Assembly (NCBI GenBank): GCA_019635775.1
Contig: JAHBYU010000011.1
Location: 1 to 64,000 of the forward strand
Reading direction: 5' to 3'
Length of the DNA stretch: 64,000 bases
Source: Rhizobiaceae bacterium
GTDB taxonomy: Bacteria > Pseudomonadota > Alphaproteobacteria > Rhizobiales > Rhizobiaceae
The notes under the pieces are model-generated. The model had not been told where the DNA came from. It saw only the letters and a program-made list of their open reading frames with translations, and ran no database searches. The position numbers and the translations under genes were made by a program. Positions 7,941 through 15,751 of the stretch are shown here, one piece after another; position 1 is the first letter of the stretch, and each line of letters starts with the position of its first letter.

Positions 7941-9647
7941 ATGAGTAAATCACCGTTAACCCATGTCCAAGTCCTCAGCGACTTCGAGCCGCTCAGCCCC
8001 GCCGAAGCTATTGTGGTATCCCGGCTGGGCTCCGGAGAATTCGACAGGGTCGGTGAGGGAGAACCCGGAATCCATACCCCGGAACGTCTTGTTCGCGCAG
8101 AGTTGCTCCGCTTCCTGATCCTAGGCGGGGACAAGGACTATCCACTCCATGAAAAGGGGCTGCGTGTCAGCGGCGCGAGGATTACCGGCATCCTCGATCT
8201 CGAGGGTTGCCGCATATATCGTGACCTAGGCCTGCGGGACTGCCACTTCGATTCTGCTCCCGTCCTGAGATCTGCGATCGTCGACAGCCTTTTTCTGGAC
8301 AGGTCCGTCTTGCCCGGCTTGAGAGCCGACCGGCTCGAGGCTCGAGGTGATATCTCGCTCCGAGGCGCAACCCTTATGGGCGGCATCAGAATTGTGGGGG
8401 CAAGGCTGGGAGGCAGCTTAGCCGTTGACGGCGCTACCATCGAGGCACCTGAAGGGCTCGCCATAGATGCGGATCGATTCGAGGCAAGGGGCAACATCCT
8501 TTTGCGCGGTGCCCGAATAAAGGGGGGCATCAACGTTTCTGGAATCACGATCGGCGGTGACCTCAACCTGGCCAGAGCCATGGTCGATTGTCCCGACGAC
8601 ATCGCAATAAACGGGGAAGGGCTCGAGGCGCGGGGCGATATCGTGCTGAGGGACGCAAACGTCTCCGGCGAAGTCCGCCTTTGGGGTGCCTCGTTCGGAG
8701 GTAATGTGGATTGCACCTCCTCTACGCTTCGAAAGCCGGGCGCGTACGCGCTCAGCCTCAATCGTGCGCGGATCAACGGGGTGTTCTTCCTCAGGCGAAA
8801 GGCGATAGTCGAAGGAAAGCTGGACCTCACCGCATCATCGGTTGGCGCCATTTTCGATGATAGTGAAAGCTGGCCTCACACCGGCAACCTCGTTCTCAAC
8901 AGATGTCTCTTCGGCGCAATCATTGGCGGTCCAGTCGATGCGGAAAGCCGCCTGGAATGGCTGGCGCGACAAGGGCCTTCGCAGTTGTTCGGGGAGTTCT
9001 TGCCCCAGCCTTACGAGCAGCTTGCTCTCGTTCTGCGCCAGATGGGACATAACGAAGACTCGCAGGCCATACTCATCGAAAAGGAACGTCTTCAACGGCG
9101 CGCGCGGCGCAAGCGGTCGCCCTATCTGCTGATGCGTTGGCTGCTCGCCGTCTCCGACGGGATTCTAGCCGTGACAGTCCGTTACGGGCACCAGCCGCTG
9201 TATGCGTTCATCTGGCTGACCCTCTTCTGGGCAATCGGGGCAATCGTCTTTGATGTCGCGCATGAGCGGGGAGCATTCAAGCCCAACAGCGCCGTTGTCC
9301 TTCGGTCACTGGAATGGACGATGTGCTCGCTCGAAATGGGCCAGACCCGATACATGCCGACGGCCGATACCGTCCTGCCAGGCCGCGCACTACCCGGGCA
9401 GGGGCAACTTGAGTGCTTTCTCGCGCAGCCGGAAGCAACCAGTTATCCGGAGATGAATTCGGCGATGTATTCGCTCGACACGCTACTTCCGGTCACAGAA
9501 CTGGGCCAGAAAGAGTTCTGGCGACCGGATCCGAGACAGACGATCGGCCGCATAGCGCTGAGTTACTTCTATCTCCAATCTCTCTTGGGCTGGTCGCTGA
9601 GCCTGCTTGCCGTTGCAGGGTTTTCCGGTTTGGTCAAATCCCGATAG
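7941..9647 (+). CDS. beta-helix repeat protein with C-terminal membrane segments
   Basis: A 568-residue protein in three parts. Residues 1-75 are soluble. Residues about 75-310 are a right-handed beta-helix-like repeat region that includes three exact-length 48-residue modules at 133-180, 181-228 and 229-276. Each module begins with a form of EARGDISLRGA and carries spaced Gly and small hydrophobic residues. The C terminus has hydrophobic helices around 415-440 and 540-565, with a long loop between. Similar proteins are often labelled 'membrane-associated oxidoreductase' without biochemical support. ATG 7941 has GGG nearby; an upstream TTG at 7899 is less likely. It precedes a polysaccharide-type ABC exporter on the same strand. 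No function assigned. Confidence 0.75.
   Translation: MSKSPLTHVQVLSDFEPLSPAEAIVVSRLGSGEFDRVGEGEPGIHTPERLVRAELLRFLILGGDKDYPLHEKGLRVSGARITGILDLEGCRIYRDLGLRDCHFDSAPVLRSAIVDSLFLDRSVLPGLRADRLEARGDISLRGATLMGGIRIVGARLGGSLAVDGATIEAPEGLAIDADRFEARGNILLRGARIKGGINVSGITIGGDLNLARAMVDCPDDIAINGEGLEARGDIVLRDANVSGEVRLWGASFGGNVDCTSSTLRKPGAYALSLNRARINGVFFLRRKAIVEGKLDLTASSVGAIFDDSESWPHTGNLVLNRCLFGAIIGGPVDAESRLEWLARQGPSQLFGEFLPQPYEQLALVLRQMGHNEDSQAILIEKERLQRRARRKRSPYLLMRWLLAVSDGILAVTVRYGHQPLYAFIWLTLFWAIGAIVFDVAHERGAFKPNSAVVLRSLEWTMCSLEMGQTRYMPTADTVLPGRALPGQGQLECFLAQPEATSYPEMNSAMYSLDTLLPVTELGQKEFWRPDPRQTIGRIALSYFYLQSLLGWSLSLLAVAGFSGLVKSR
8337..8768 (+). repeat. three 48-codon in-frame repeats
   Basis: Three consecutive 144-bp units encode modules starting EARGDISL, EARGNILL and EARGDIVL. 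All are exactly 48 codons, with conserved Arg-Gly after the opening and a GG or GE turn near residue 15. The DNA is diverged, so the periodicity is held at protein level. Confidence 0.75.
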
Positions 9648-9788
9648 TTGCGGATCCCGGATGGACCGTTCCGTATATGTCGGCGCGCGCGGCACGCTTG
9701 GTCCAAAGCTACAGCCAGCCTTGTTAGGCCTGCTGTCGACCTGCTATGCGATTGGAGGCACGCCTGACGCCGCCGGTCGGAGAATCGA

Positions 9789-10619
9789 TTGAATACGAAA
9801 TTCAAAGCAATGTCCTTTTCCAGTCCGCGGGACAATGTCGCGCTTGCCGGACTGGATGATCTACACGGGGCCTGGCAGAGGCGACACGTCGCCGCCTACT
9901 TCGCGTTGACCGACACGTTTGCGCGCTATCGGCGCAGTACAATCGGACCGATGTGGATCGTGCTTGGAACGGCCGTCGGCGTGGTCGGGCTAGGGCTTGT
10001 CTGGAGCGTGTTGCTGGGCATTCCAAAGGCGCACTTCATACCTATGCTGACGGTTGGCCTGATCGGATGGCAGTTCATTTCAGGAACCATCCTTGAGGCA
10101 AGCAGCGTATTCGCACGCAATGCTTCGACCATAACGAATCTCTATGTCCCGCGCTTTTCCTTCACGATAGAGCTTGTTCTGAGGCAACTGATAACACTCG
10201 GACACAACCTGCTGGTAATCCTCCTCGTCTGGATCGTCTTTCCGGAAAACTGGAGTTGGGTGATGCTGCTTGCGCTGCCGGGCCTGCTGATCGTATCCGC
10301 GAGTCTGTTGGCGGTCGCTCAGATCGTAGGTTTCGTCGGCGCACGATACAGAGATGTCGAATTGTTTTTCGTGGCTATCATGCCCATCCTGTTCTTCCTG
10401 ACCCCAATTCTCTACGAGACGCGGCAATTGGGGCATCTCGAATCGATAATGCTCTTCAATCCGTTGGCGCATTGGATATTGTTGCTTCGGGATCCGATGA
10501 TGGGCCAGGTGCCCTCCCTGCTGAACTATTCTGTAGCCTTGTCGACCTGCGTGGTCTTGTGGGTCACTGCCCTTGTGACAACGGGGGCTAAAGCAAAACG
10601 CCTGCCCTACTGGCTCTAG
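9789..10619 (+). CDS. polysaccharide ABC exporter permease (Wzm/KpsM type)
   Basis: A 276-residue ABC-2 family permease with six hydrophobic helices, starting after a soluble N-terminal segment of about 50 residues. F-A-R-Y-R-R-S-T-I-G-P-M-W near residue 45 is the amphipathic pre-TM1 hallmark of O-antigen/capsule exporters. L-F-N-P-L-A-H-W-I and L-L-R-D-P in the C-terminal third are also family typical. The start is taken as TTG 9789 with GGAG six bases upstream; an ATG at 9810 has a weak site. The ATPase gene follows after 35 bases and completes the exporter. Cargo is unknown because no glycosyltransferase genes adjoin. Confidence 0.88.
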   Translation: MNTKFKAMSFSSPRDNVALAGLDDLHGAWQRRHVAAYFALTDTFARYRRSTIGPMWIVLGTAVGVVGLGLVWSVLLGIPKAHFIPMLTVGLIGWQFISGTILEASSVFARNASTITNLYVPRFSFTIELVLRQLITLGHNLLVILLVWIVFPENWSWVMLLALPGLLIVSASLLAVAQIVGFVGARYRDVELFFVAIMPILFFLTPILYETRQLGHLESIMLFNPLAHWILLLRDPMMGQVPSLLNYSVALSTCVVLWVTALVTTGAKAKRLPYWL

Positions 10620-10654
10620 GGCTTGGATCGAAACGCTGTAGGCATGTCCCCCGA

Positions 10655-11362
10655 ATGGCTGAAGTAACACTCGAGAATGTCACCGTTTGCTATCCCATTT
10701 ATGGCGCAGAGACAGGGTCGCTGCGCCGGGACATCATAAGAGCCGGCGTCGGGGGCTTTCTTTCGAAAAAGCGTCGAAACATCGCGCAGGTAACGGCGTT
10801 GAACGACATCACGATCAAGCTGAGAGACGGAGACAGGCTGGGTCTTGTGGGTCACAACGGTTCCGGCAAGACAACGCTTCTGAAGACCATTGCCGGAATC
10901 TACGCGCCCGACAGCGGCCAGATCAGGATCGTCGGGCGCATATCGACGGTTTTCGGACTTGGAACCGGCATGGTTCCCGATCTTAGCGGCTATGAAAACA
11001 TCCGTCGCATGTCGATGCTGCTGGGTGCCAGCTTCGAGGAAGCCGAAGCATCGATACCGGAAATCGAAGCCTTTACGGAACTCAGGGAGTTCCTGAACGT
11101 GCCGGTGAGGACCTATTCAGCCGGCATGTTGACCCGATTGCTGTTTGCCATCGCCACTGCCGTACATCCCGAGGTCCTGCTGATCGACGAGGTATTCGGA
11201 GCAGGAGATATGGATTTCCAGGTGAAGGCTCAAAAAAGGATGGGCGAACTGGTCGAGCGGGCCAGCATCGTCGTACTGGCCTCTCATTCGCAAGATATTC
11301 TCAACCGCTTTTGCACCCGTAAAATACACATGGAGCACGGTCGTGTCATATCTCAACCCTAG
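10655..11362 (+). CDS. polysaccharide ABC exporter ATPase (Wzt/KpsT type)
   Basis: A 235-residue ATP-binding subunit. Walker A GHNGSGKTT is near residues 67-75, with the family-specific GLGTGMVPDLSGYENI segment, an altered signature YSAGM and Walker B LLIDEVFGAGD. It has no C-terminal carbohydrate-binding domain, placing it with KpsT-like proteins and short Wzt forms that do not read a terminal sugar cap. Together with the upstream permease it should export a lipid-linked glycan across the inner membrane. ATG 10655. Its end faces the end of the FecR-domain gene. Confidence 0.9.
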   Translation: MAEVTLENVTVCYPIYGAETGSLRRDIIRAGVGGFLSKKRRNIAQVTALNDITIKLRDGDRLGLVGHNGSGKTTLLKTIAGIYAPDSGQIRIVGRISTVFGLGTGMVPDLSGYENIRRMSMLLGASFEEAEASIPEIEAFTELREFLNVPVRTYSAGMLTRLLFAIATAVHPEVLLIDEVFGAGDMDFQVKAQKRMGELVERASIVVLASHSQDILNRFCTRKIHMEHGRVISQP

Positions 11363-11368
11363 ATACGA

Positions 11369-11394
11369 TGGCTGCTAAGGACCCCAAGCAGCCA
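11369..11394. terminator. hairpin between convergent genes
   Basis: Perfect 8-bp stem TGGCTGCT (11369-11376) / AGCAGCCA (11387-11394) between the ABC ATPase and FecR-domain gene ends. No U-tract follows on either strand, so a terminator role is only suggested by position. Confidence 0.35.
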
Positions 11395-11440
11395 CCAGTC
11401 CAACCCTCTTCGCAGAAACGAGCGCTGCCCGTGCCAGTCG

Positions 11441-12199
11441 TCAGCTGTAGCCGCCGCGGAACTGCGGCCGCTCGGGTCTATCCGCGCCACCCGGATCTGT
11501 GCGCTGCAGGCCGCCACGCGAACCGCCGAGCCCGCAGCTTCCACTGGCAAAGCCATAGAAGCCGCGTGTCAGGCGCTGCCTTCCCGACAGAAAGGGAAAT
11601 GCATTGTTCGAGCCTACTGTCTGGAAGATATCTCTGTTGACGCGCGACGGATCGGTGACACCACCGCCTGGCGTCGCGACGACCACATCGCAGCGGCGGC
11701 GCAGTTCCTCGCAACCATTTGCACCGCAAAACTGCGCAGCGCCTTCCAGGAGAACGACGGAGGTTTGTCCAGCCGGTCCGACAAAGATATCGAGACGGGT
11801 GCCGCGGACACCAATCGTGCCCGCCGGCGTGACGATCTGGTAAGCCTGCGACTTGGACTTTCCGCTGATCCAGCGGAAAGAGCCGCGCGCGGCATTGAGC
11901 GTCAACTGGTTGAACGTGTTGGAATCGTCGAACACGAAACGATCGATGACCACGGACGAATTTCCACCGACGGCGAATTTCGTGCCGTCGCGAAAGGTGA
12001 ATTCACCAAGTCCGCTCTGCGAGGTCGTTATCCGCTCGTCCCGGAAGACGGGCGACTGAACAGCCAGCGGTCCGTTGGCGCCCGTCACCGCTGTCTTGAT
12101 CAGCGTTGCCTGTCCTACCTGCTCCTGCGTGAACGCCACCGACGTCCAAAGAAGGCCGGCAGCGGCGGTTATCGTGGTCTTTTTTGCCAATCCCCGCAT
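11441..12199 (-). CDS. secreted FecR-domain protein
   Basis: A 252-residue protein with a signal peptide (about residues 1-24) and a FecR domain. Signature segments are SGLGEFTFRDGTKFAVGGNSS, then ARGSFRWISGKS and VTPAGTIGVRGTRLDIFV. The C-terminal third is Gly/Arg-rich and low in predicted structure. No transmembrane anti-sigma anchor is visible and no ECF sigma gene adjoins, so it is not a classical FecR regulator; such FecR-only proteins are common in rhizobia with unknown roles. ATG 12199 has GGAG seven bases upstream and follows the porin stop by 11 bases, so it shares the porin transcript. Confidence 0.8.
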   Translation of the reverse strand: MRGLAKKTTITAAAGLLWTSVAFTQEQVGQATLIKTAVTGANGPLAVQSPVFRDERITTSQSGLGEFTFRDGTKFAVGGNSSVVIDRFVFDDSNTFNQLTLNAARGSFRWISGKSKSQAYQIVTPAGTIGVRGTRLDIFVGPAGQTSVVLLEGAAQFCGANGCEELRRRCDVVVATPGGGVTDPSRVNRDIFQTVGSNNAFPFLSGRQRLTRGFYGFASGSCGLGGSRGGLQRTDPGGADRPERPQFRGGYS

Positions 12200-12210
12200 G
12201 AAATGCTCCG

Positions 12211-13479
12211 TCAACCGCCGAAATTCATCTGGGCTCTAACGAAGAAACCCCAGTTCTTCGAAACCAGATCACTGTCGTTCCAGTAGTCAGACCATGCCGC
12301 CAAATCGTCGTTGAAATTGTCCAGATAGGCGATTTCCGGGGTTATGACGAAATTGGGAACAACCTCGTAGGCAACGTTCGCCACAATGGCGAAATCCTCC
12401 ATCTGGTCGTAGGAGGCCTGCACGTTGATCGTCGCCTTGTCGGTCAGCATGAACGATCCGCCACCCCAGACCGCCCAGTTACCGCCCCAGGGCGCATAAT
12501 AGTTGGGACTGTCTTTCACAGCTACATCAATGTAACCCGCCGGCCACTGATAGTAGTACAGGTCATAGTAGTCCTTGTCATACGTCGCCCAACCGGCCAT
12601 GGCGAACAGTGCGAGCCTGTCGGTCGGGTAAAAGTCCACGCGTGCCTTGACGGCCCCCTGCTCCCACACGGAGTCATAGGCCGCTACGGCCGATACTCCG
12701 CCCCAGGCGCCCTGCCAGCCGATACCGCCGACCACGTGGGGGACGTAGCTGTCGATGGTGTATAGATTGACATCGAAATCCGGCAGCAGATACGGCGCAA
12801 TAATATTTCCATCGCCCGCTTCCAGAGCCAGCGCAATGCTCAGACCATTATCATTGCCCCAGCCAAAGGCGATCTGATTTGTCCCGTACGGGCCGTAGCC
12901 GATGATATCGTCGTTTATGACACCACCGGCGTAGCCGGTGAAGGTGGAGAAAAGCGAATAGGTCTTGCCGGCGCGAAAACCTCCGAGTTCCAAATAGGCA
13001 TGTTCAATCGAGACGAAATCGGCTGCGGTTGTAAACTCGTTGTTGTATGCGTATGCATCCCATTCGTAATCGTATGCCGTGTAGGTCTCGTAGTCGAAGT
13101 TTATTGCAGCGTAGGCCCTCAGCGTGCCGAGTTCTGTCTCCTGCCGGGCATCCGTACGCAACTGGAACCGCGCACGCACATCATAGGTATCGTCGGTCAG
13201 TTCTTCGTCGACCCAAGGGTTGTTGACGTAATAATCCTGCTTGTTCACGACATTGGACAGGCCGAACGCCTCGGCCCCGACATCAAAGCGCATATAGCCC
13301 GAAAGCTTGATGCAGGTTTCCGTCCCTGGAATGTAATAGAAGCCTACGCCGTAGGTGTCGCAGACACGGACATATTCGAAGGGCTCCGGCTCGGCGATCA
13401 CGACCGCGTCAGCCGCATGCGCGGCACTTGCGATCGTCAGTGTCGCAGCGAAGGCCAGAAGAGGTCTTCCTGAAGACAT
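12211..13479 (-). CDS. alphaproteobacterial outer-membrane porin (Omp2-like)
   Basis: A 422-residue porin of the Porin_2 family (Brucella Omp2b, Rhizobium RopA). The signal peptide ends at AHAADA near residue 24. The first strand region carries YVRVCDTYGVGFYYIPGTETC and LSGYMRFDVG, the family fingerprint, and two cysteines (near 39 and 56) typically form a disulfide. The mature chain is rich in Tyr, Trp and Asp and ends in F-F-V-R-A-Q-M-N-F-G-G, a terminal beta-strand. It should form a trimeric 16-strand channel. ATG 13479 has CGAGG upstream. FecR-domain gene follows in the same unit. Confidence 0.93.
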   Translation of the reverse strand: MSSGRPLLAFAATLTIASAAHAADAVVIAEPEPFEYVRVCDTYGVGFYYIPGTETCIKLSGYMRFDVGAEAFGLSNVVNKQDYYVNNPWVDEELTDDTYDVRARFQLRTDARQETELGTLRAYAAINFDYETYTAYDYEWDAYAYNNEFTTAADFVSIEHAYLELGGFRAGKTYSLFSTFTGYAGGVINDDIIGYGPYGTNQIAFGWGNDNGLSIALALEAGDGNIIAPYLLPDFDVNLYTIDSYVPHVVGGIGWQGAWGGVSAVAAYDSVWEQGAVKARVDFYPTDRLALFAMAGWATYDKDYYDLYYYQWPAGYIDVAVKDSPNYYAPWGGNWAVWGGGSFMLTDKATINVQASYDQMEDFAIVANVAYEVVPNFVITPEIAYLDNFNDDLAAWSDYWNDSDLVSKNWGFFVRAQMNFGG

Positions 13480-13661
13480 GCGTACCTCGGCTTGTAGGTC
13501 GGATTGCAGCGCGGCCTAAAGAACTTTGTGGCGTCCTGAATATTTGCGGCAGTTCGGTGCCAACCGCAACCACAAGGACACGCATAACGGCTGACCAACC
13601 TTACCAACGTAAAGCGATGTGACATTTGGGTAACAACCCATACTATCGTAACGGTTGCATG

Positions 13662-14333
13662 TCACGCCGACTTCGGCGACGGCGCACCGTGCCGGGCTAC
13701 TCCAACCAGGTTCAACGCAAGCATTGCTGCGATCAGCACGTGCCACAGAAAGTGGGTGCCTATCGGGAAGCTCGCGCATACTTCCTGATCGATGGCGCGG
13801 AAGAAAAAGCCCACAAGCAGGATGCCCGAGCAGGCCAGTGCATACCAGCCGCCCGGTCCGCGGTTCGCGAGCGCAACCAGCCCGCAAAACACATAGCCGC
13901 CGAGGGCAGGAAGATAGAATGTCGTCCCGTTCGTCGCCGCATGGACCGAGTTCGGCAGGAGATAGGTCACGATCGCGATAAAGACGAAGTAGCAGGCGCT
14001 GTAGACCAGAGTTCTCGCCCAGCTCAGCCGCGCAAACCGGCGCAATGCGAACAGCATCATGGCAAGGGTGAAAGTAGCAATTGGCACGATATCAGCCCAT
14101 TTGGTCAGTTCCAGCGCAGTTGTATGGAACAACAGGGAGCCAAGGCCGATGCCGACCACCCACCAGCAAAGAAGCTCGGCGAACGTTCCCGTCTTACGCA
14201 CGCGCACCTGCCAAAGGCCCAGGAAGCCAGCGGCAACGATGAGAATATTGGTGACGGCGTTGATCGGCTCGGACCACAAGCCCGGATTGATCCGCTCGCA
14301 ATAGATATCAAGCGGAACAAACAGCTTATCCAT
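13662..14333 (-). CDS. ceramidase-family seven-helix membrane protein
   Basis: A 223-residue integral membrane protein of the alkaline ceramidase superfamily (CREST/ceramidase PF05875 type). Landmarks are the N-terminal Y-C-E-R-I-N-P-G-L-W-S-E-P-I-N-A-V-T-N, G-S-L-L-F-H in helix 3 and the late D-Q-E-V...F-P-I-G-T-H-F-L-W-H. The His/Asp/Ser residues in these motifs form the Zn site in characterised members. Seven hydrophobic segments fit. Bacterial members are poorly characterised; hydrolysis of an amide lipid is plausible but unproven. ATG 14333. Single gene, divergent from the RND operon. Confidence 0.85.
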   Translation of the reverse strand: MDKLFVPLDIYCERINPGLWSEPINAVTNILIVAAGFLGLWQVRVRKTGTFAELLCWWVVGIGLGSLLFHTTALELTKWADIVPIATFTLAMMLFALRRFARLSWARTLVYSACYFVFIAIVTYLLPNSVHAATNGTTFYLPALGGYVFCGLVALANRGPGGWYALACSGILLVGFFFRAIDQEVCASFPIGTHFLWHVLIAAMLALNLVGVARHGAPSPKSA

Positions 14334-14551
14334 TGAGCGCCTTTCGAGAGATTGATGCTTCAGGCTGGAATCGTCGATGCTACGGGGAACACGTAAAGAC
14401 GTTCAACTGACGTAACAGGGAATCTTTTGGTGAAGCTGCATCCTTGCGGTTACCGGAATCCGCAGGCATGGAAAACCCTTAGGTCGATGTTGCACTGCAA
14501 ACCGCCTTGTGTCAGCCATGATGCTGATGCCAACGCCCACGAGGCCCTCGC

Positions 14552-15751
14552 ATGACACTGCTGGACAGCAACGCAAACTCCGGCACGGTGAGGATATATA
14601 CCCTGCTCAGGCGAATGGCATTCGCAAGCCTTATTCTCATACCTGTCGATGCCATAGCGCAACAAGAGCCACCAACTGTAACCGCCGCCAAGCCGGTTGT
14701 CAGGGAGATCGTCGAGGACGACGAATTCGTCGGCCGATTCGAAGCTCTCGATGAGGTTGCGATCCGGTCCCGGGTCGGCGGTTATCTTCAGGAGGTCCAT
14801 TTCACCGACGGCGCAATCGTCAAAGAGGGAGACCTGCTTTTCACCATCGACCAACGCCCTTTCCAAGCCGCCTTCGAAGCGGCTAGATCTCGCGTGGACA
14901 TTGCCACCAGCCTCCTCGATTTCACGAAGCTTCAGCTCCAGCGGGCCGAAGATTTGGCAAAAAGCGGCAACCTTTCGACCGCCACGCTGGACGACCGCAG
15001 ACGCGAATATCTTGCCGCCGAGGCCGGAGCGCAAGGCGCGACCGCGGACCTCAGGACAGCAAGTCTCAATCTCGAATTCACCGAAATTCGGGCGCCGCTT
15101 TCGGGTCGAATTGACCGCCGCCTCGTCTCGGTCGGAAATCTGGTGCAAGCCGATTCGACTCTGCTTACGACCATTGTGACGCAAAGCCCGATAGACTTCT
15201 ACTTCGACGTCGATGAACGGCTTTTCCTCGCCTACGCCGAAGACGCGCGCAAACGCGGCGGCGCGCTACAGCAGGGCGCCGGCGGCCTCGATGTCACGGT
15301 CCGGATTGCCGACCGCCAGAACAATGCCTTTCAGGGTAAGCTCGATTTCGCGGAAAACCGCATCGATTCCGGCACCGGGACAGTCAGGGTGCGCGCGCGC
15401 TTCGACAATCCGGATGACGTGCTTCAACCGGGGATGTTCGGGCGCATCAACGTCCCGGGATCATTGCCCTATCGCGGCGTGATGCTTCCGGACGAAGCCA
15501 TCAGCGCAGATCAGGACCGACGTATCGTCTACGTAATTGATTCAGAAGGAACTGTCAGCGCGAAGCCCGTGCGTCCCGGCCCACGCAACCTGGGCTACCG
15601 CGTCATCCGCGACGGGCTGACCGGCGACGAAACGGTGATCGTCAAAGGGTTGATGCGGGTCAGGCCCGGTATCAAGGTTAAGGCTGAGATTGTGACACTG
15701 CCACCAGAAGCCGGGGGAACGGAGGCCGAAGGCGACGGAGCGGCACAATGA
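14552..15751 (+). CDS. RND efflux periplasmic adaptor subunit
   Basis: A 399-residue membrane-fusion protein of the AcrA/MexA family. A hydrophobic N-terminal segment (about residues 20-37) is followed by the lipoyl half-motif ALDEVAIRSRVGGYLQEVHF, a helical hairpin near 105-165, the second lipoyl half (IRAPLSGRIDRR) and a beta-barrel with LQPGMFGRINV. It bridges the inner-membrane pump to an outer-membrane channel. No lipobox Cys is seen, so anchoring is through the N-terminal helix or none after cleavage. ATG 14552 has GAGG at good spacing. The stop overlaps the pump ATG by four bases. Confidence 0.93.
   Translation: MTLLDSNANSGTVRIYTLLRRMAFASLILIPVDAIAQQEPPTVTAAKPVVREIVEDDEFVGRFEALDEVAIRSRVGGYLQEVHFTDGAIVKEGDLLFTIDQRPFQAAFEAARSRVDIATSLLDFTKLQLQRAEDLAKSGNLSTATLDDRRREYLAAEAGAQGATADLRTASLNLEFTEIRAPLSGRIDRRLVSVGNLVQADSTLLTTIVTQSPIDFYFDVDERLFLAYAEDARKRGGALQQGAGGLDVTVRIADRQNNAFQGKLDFAENRIDSGTGTVRVRARFDNPDDVLQPGMFGRINVPGSLPYRGVMLPDEAISADQDRRIVYVIDSEGTVSAKPVRPGPRNLGYRVIRDGLTGDETVIVKGLMRVRPGIKVKAEIVTLPPEAGGTEAEGDGAAQ

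Noticed and set aside
7657-7953. 98-codon minus-strand frame before the beta-helix gene
   Set aside because: Covers the presumed promoter region of 7941 and shows no family signature.
14355-14420. GGAAC in the ceramidase/RND gap as an EcfG promoter
   Set aside because: No CGTT at 16-17 bases; the nearby CGTT is only nine bases away.
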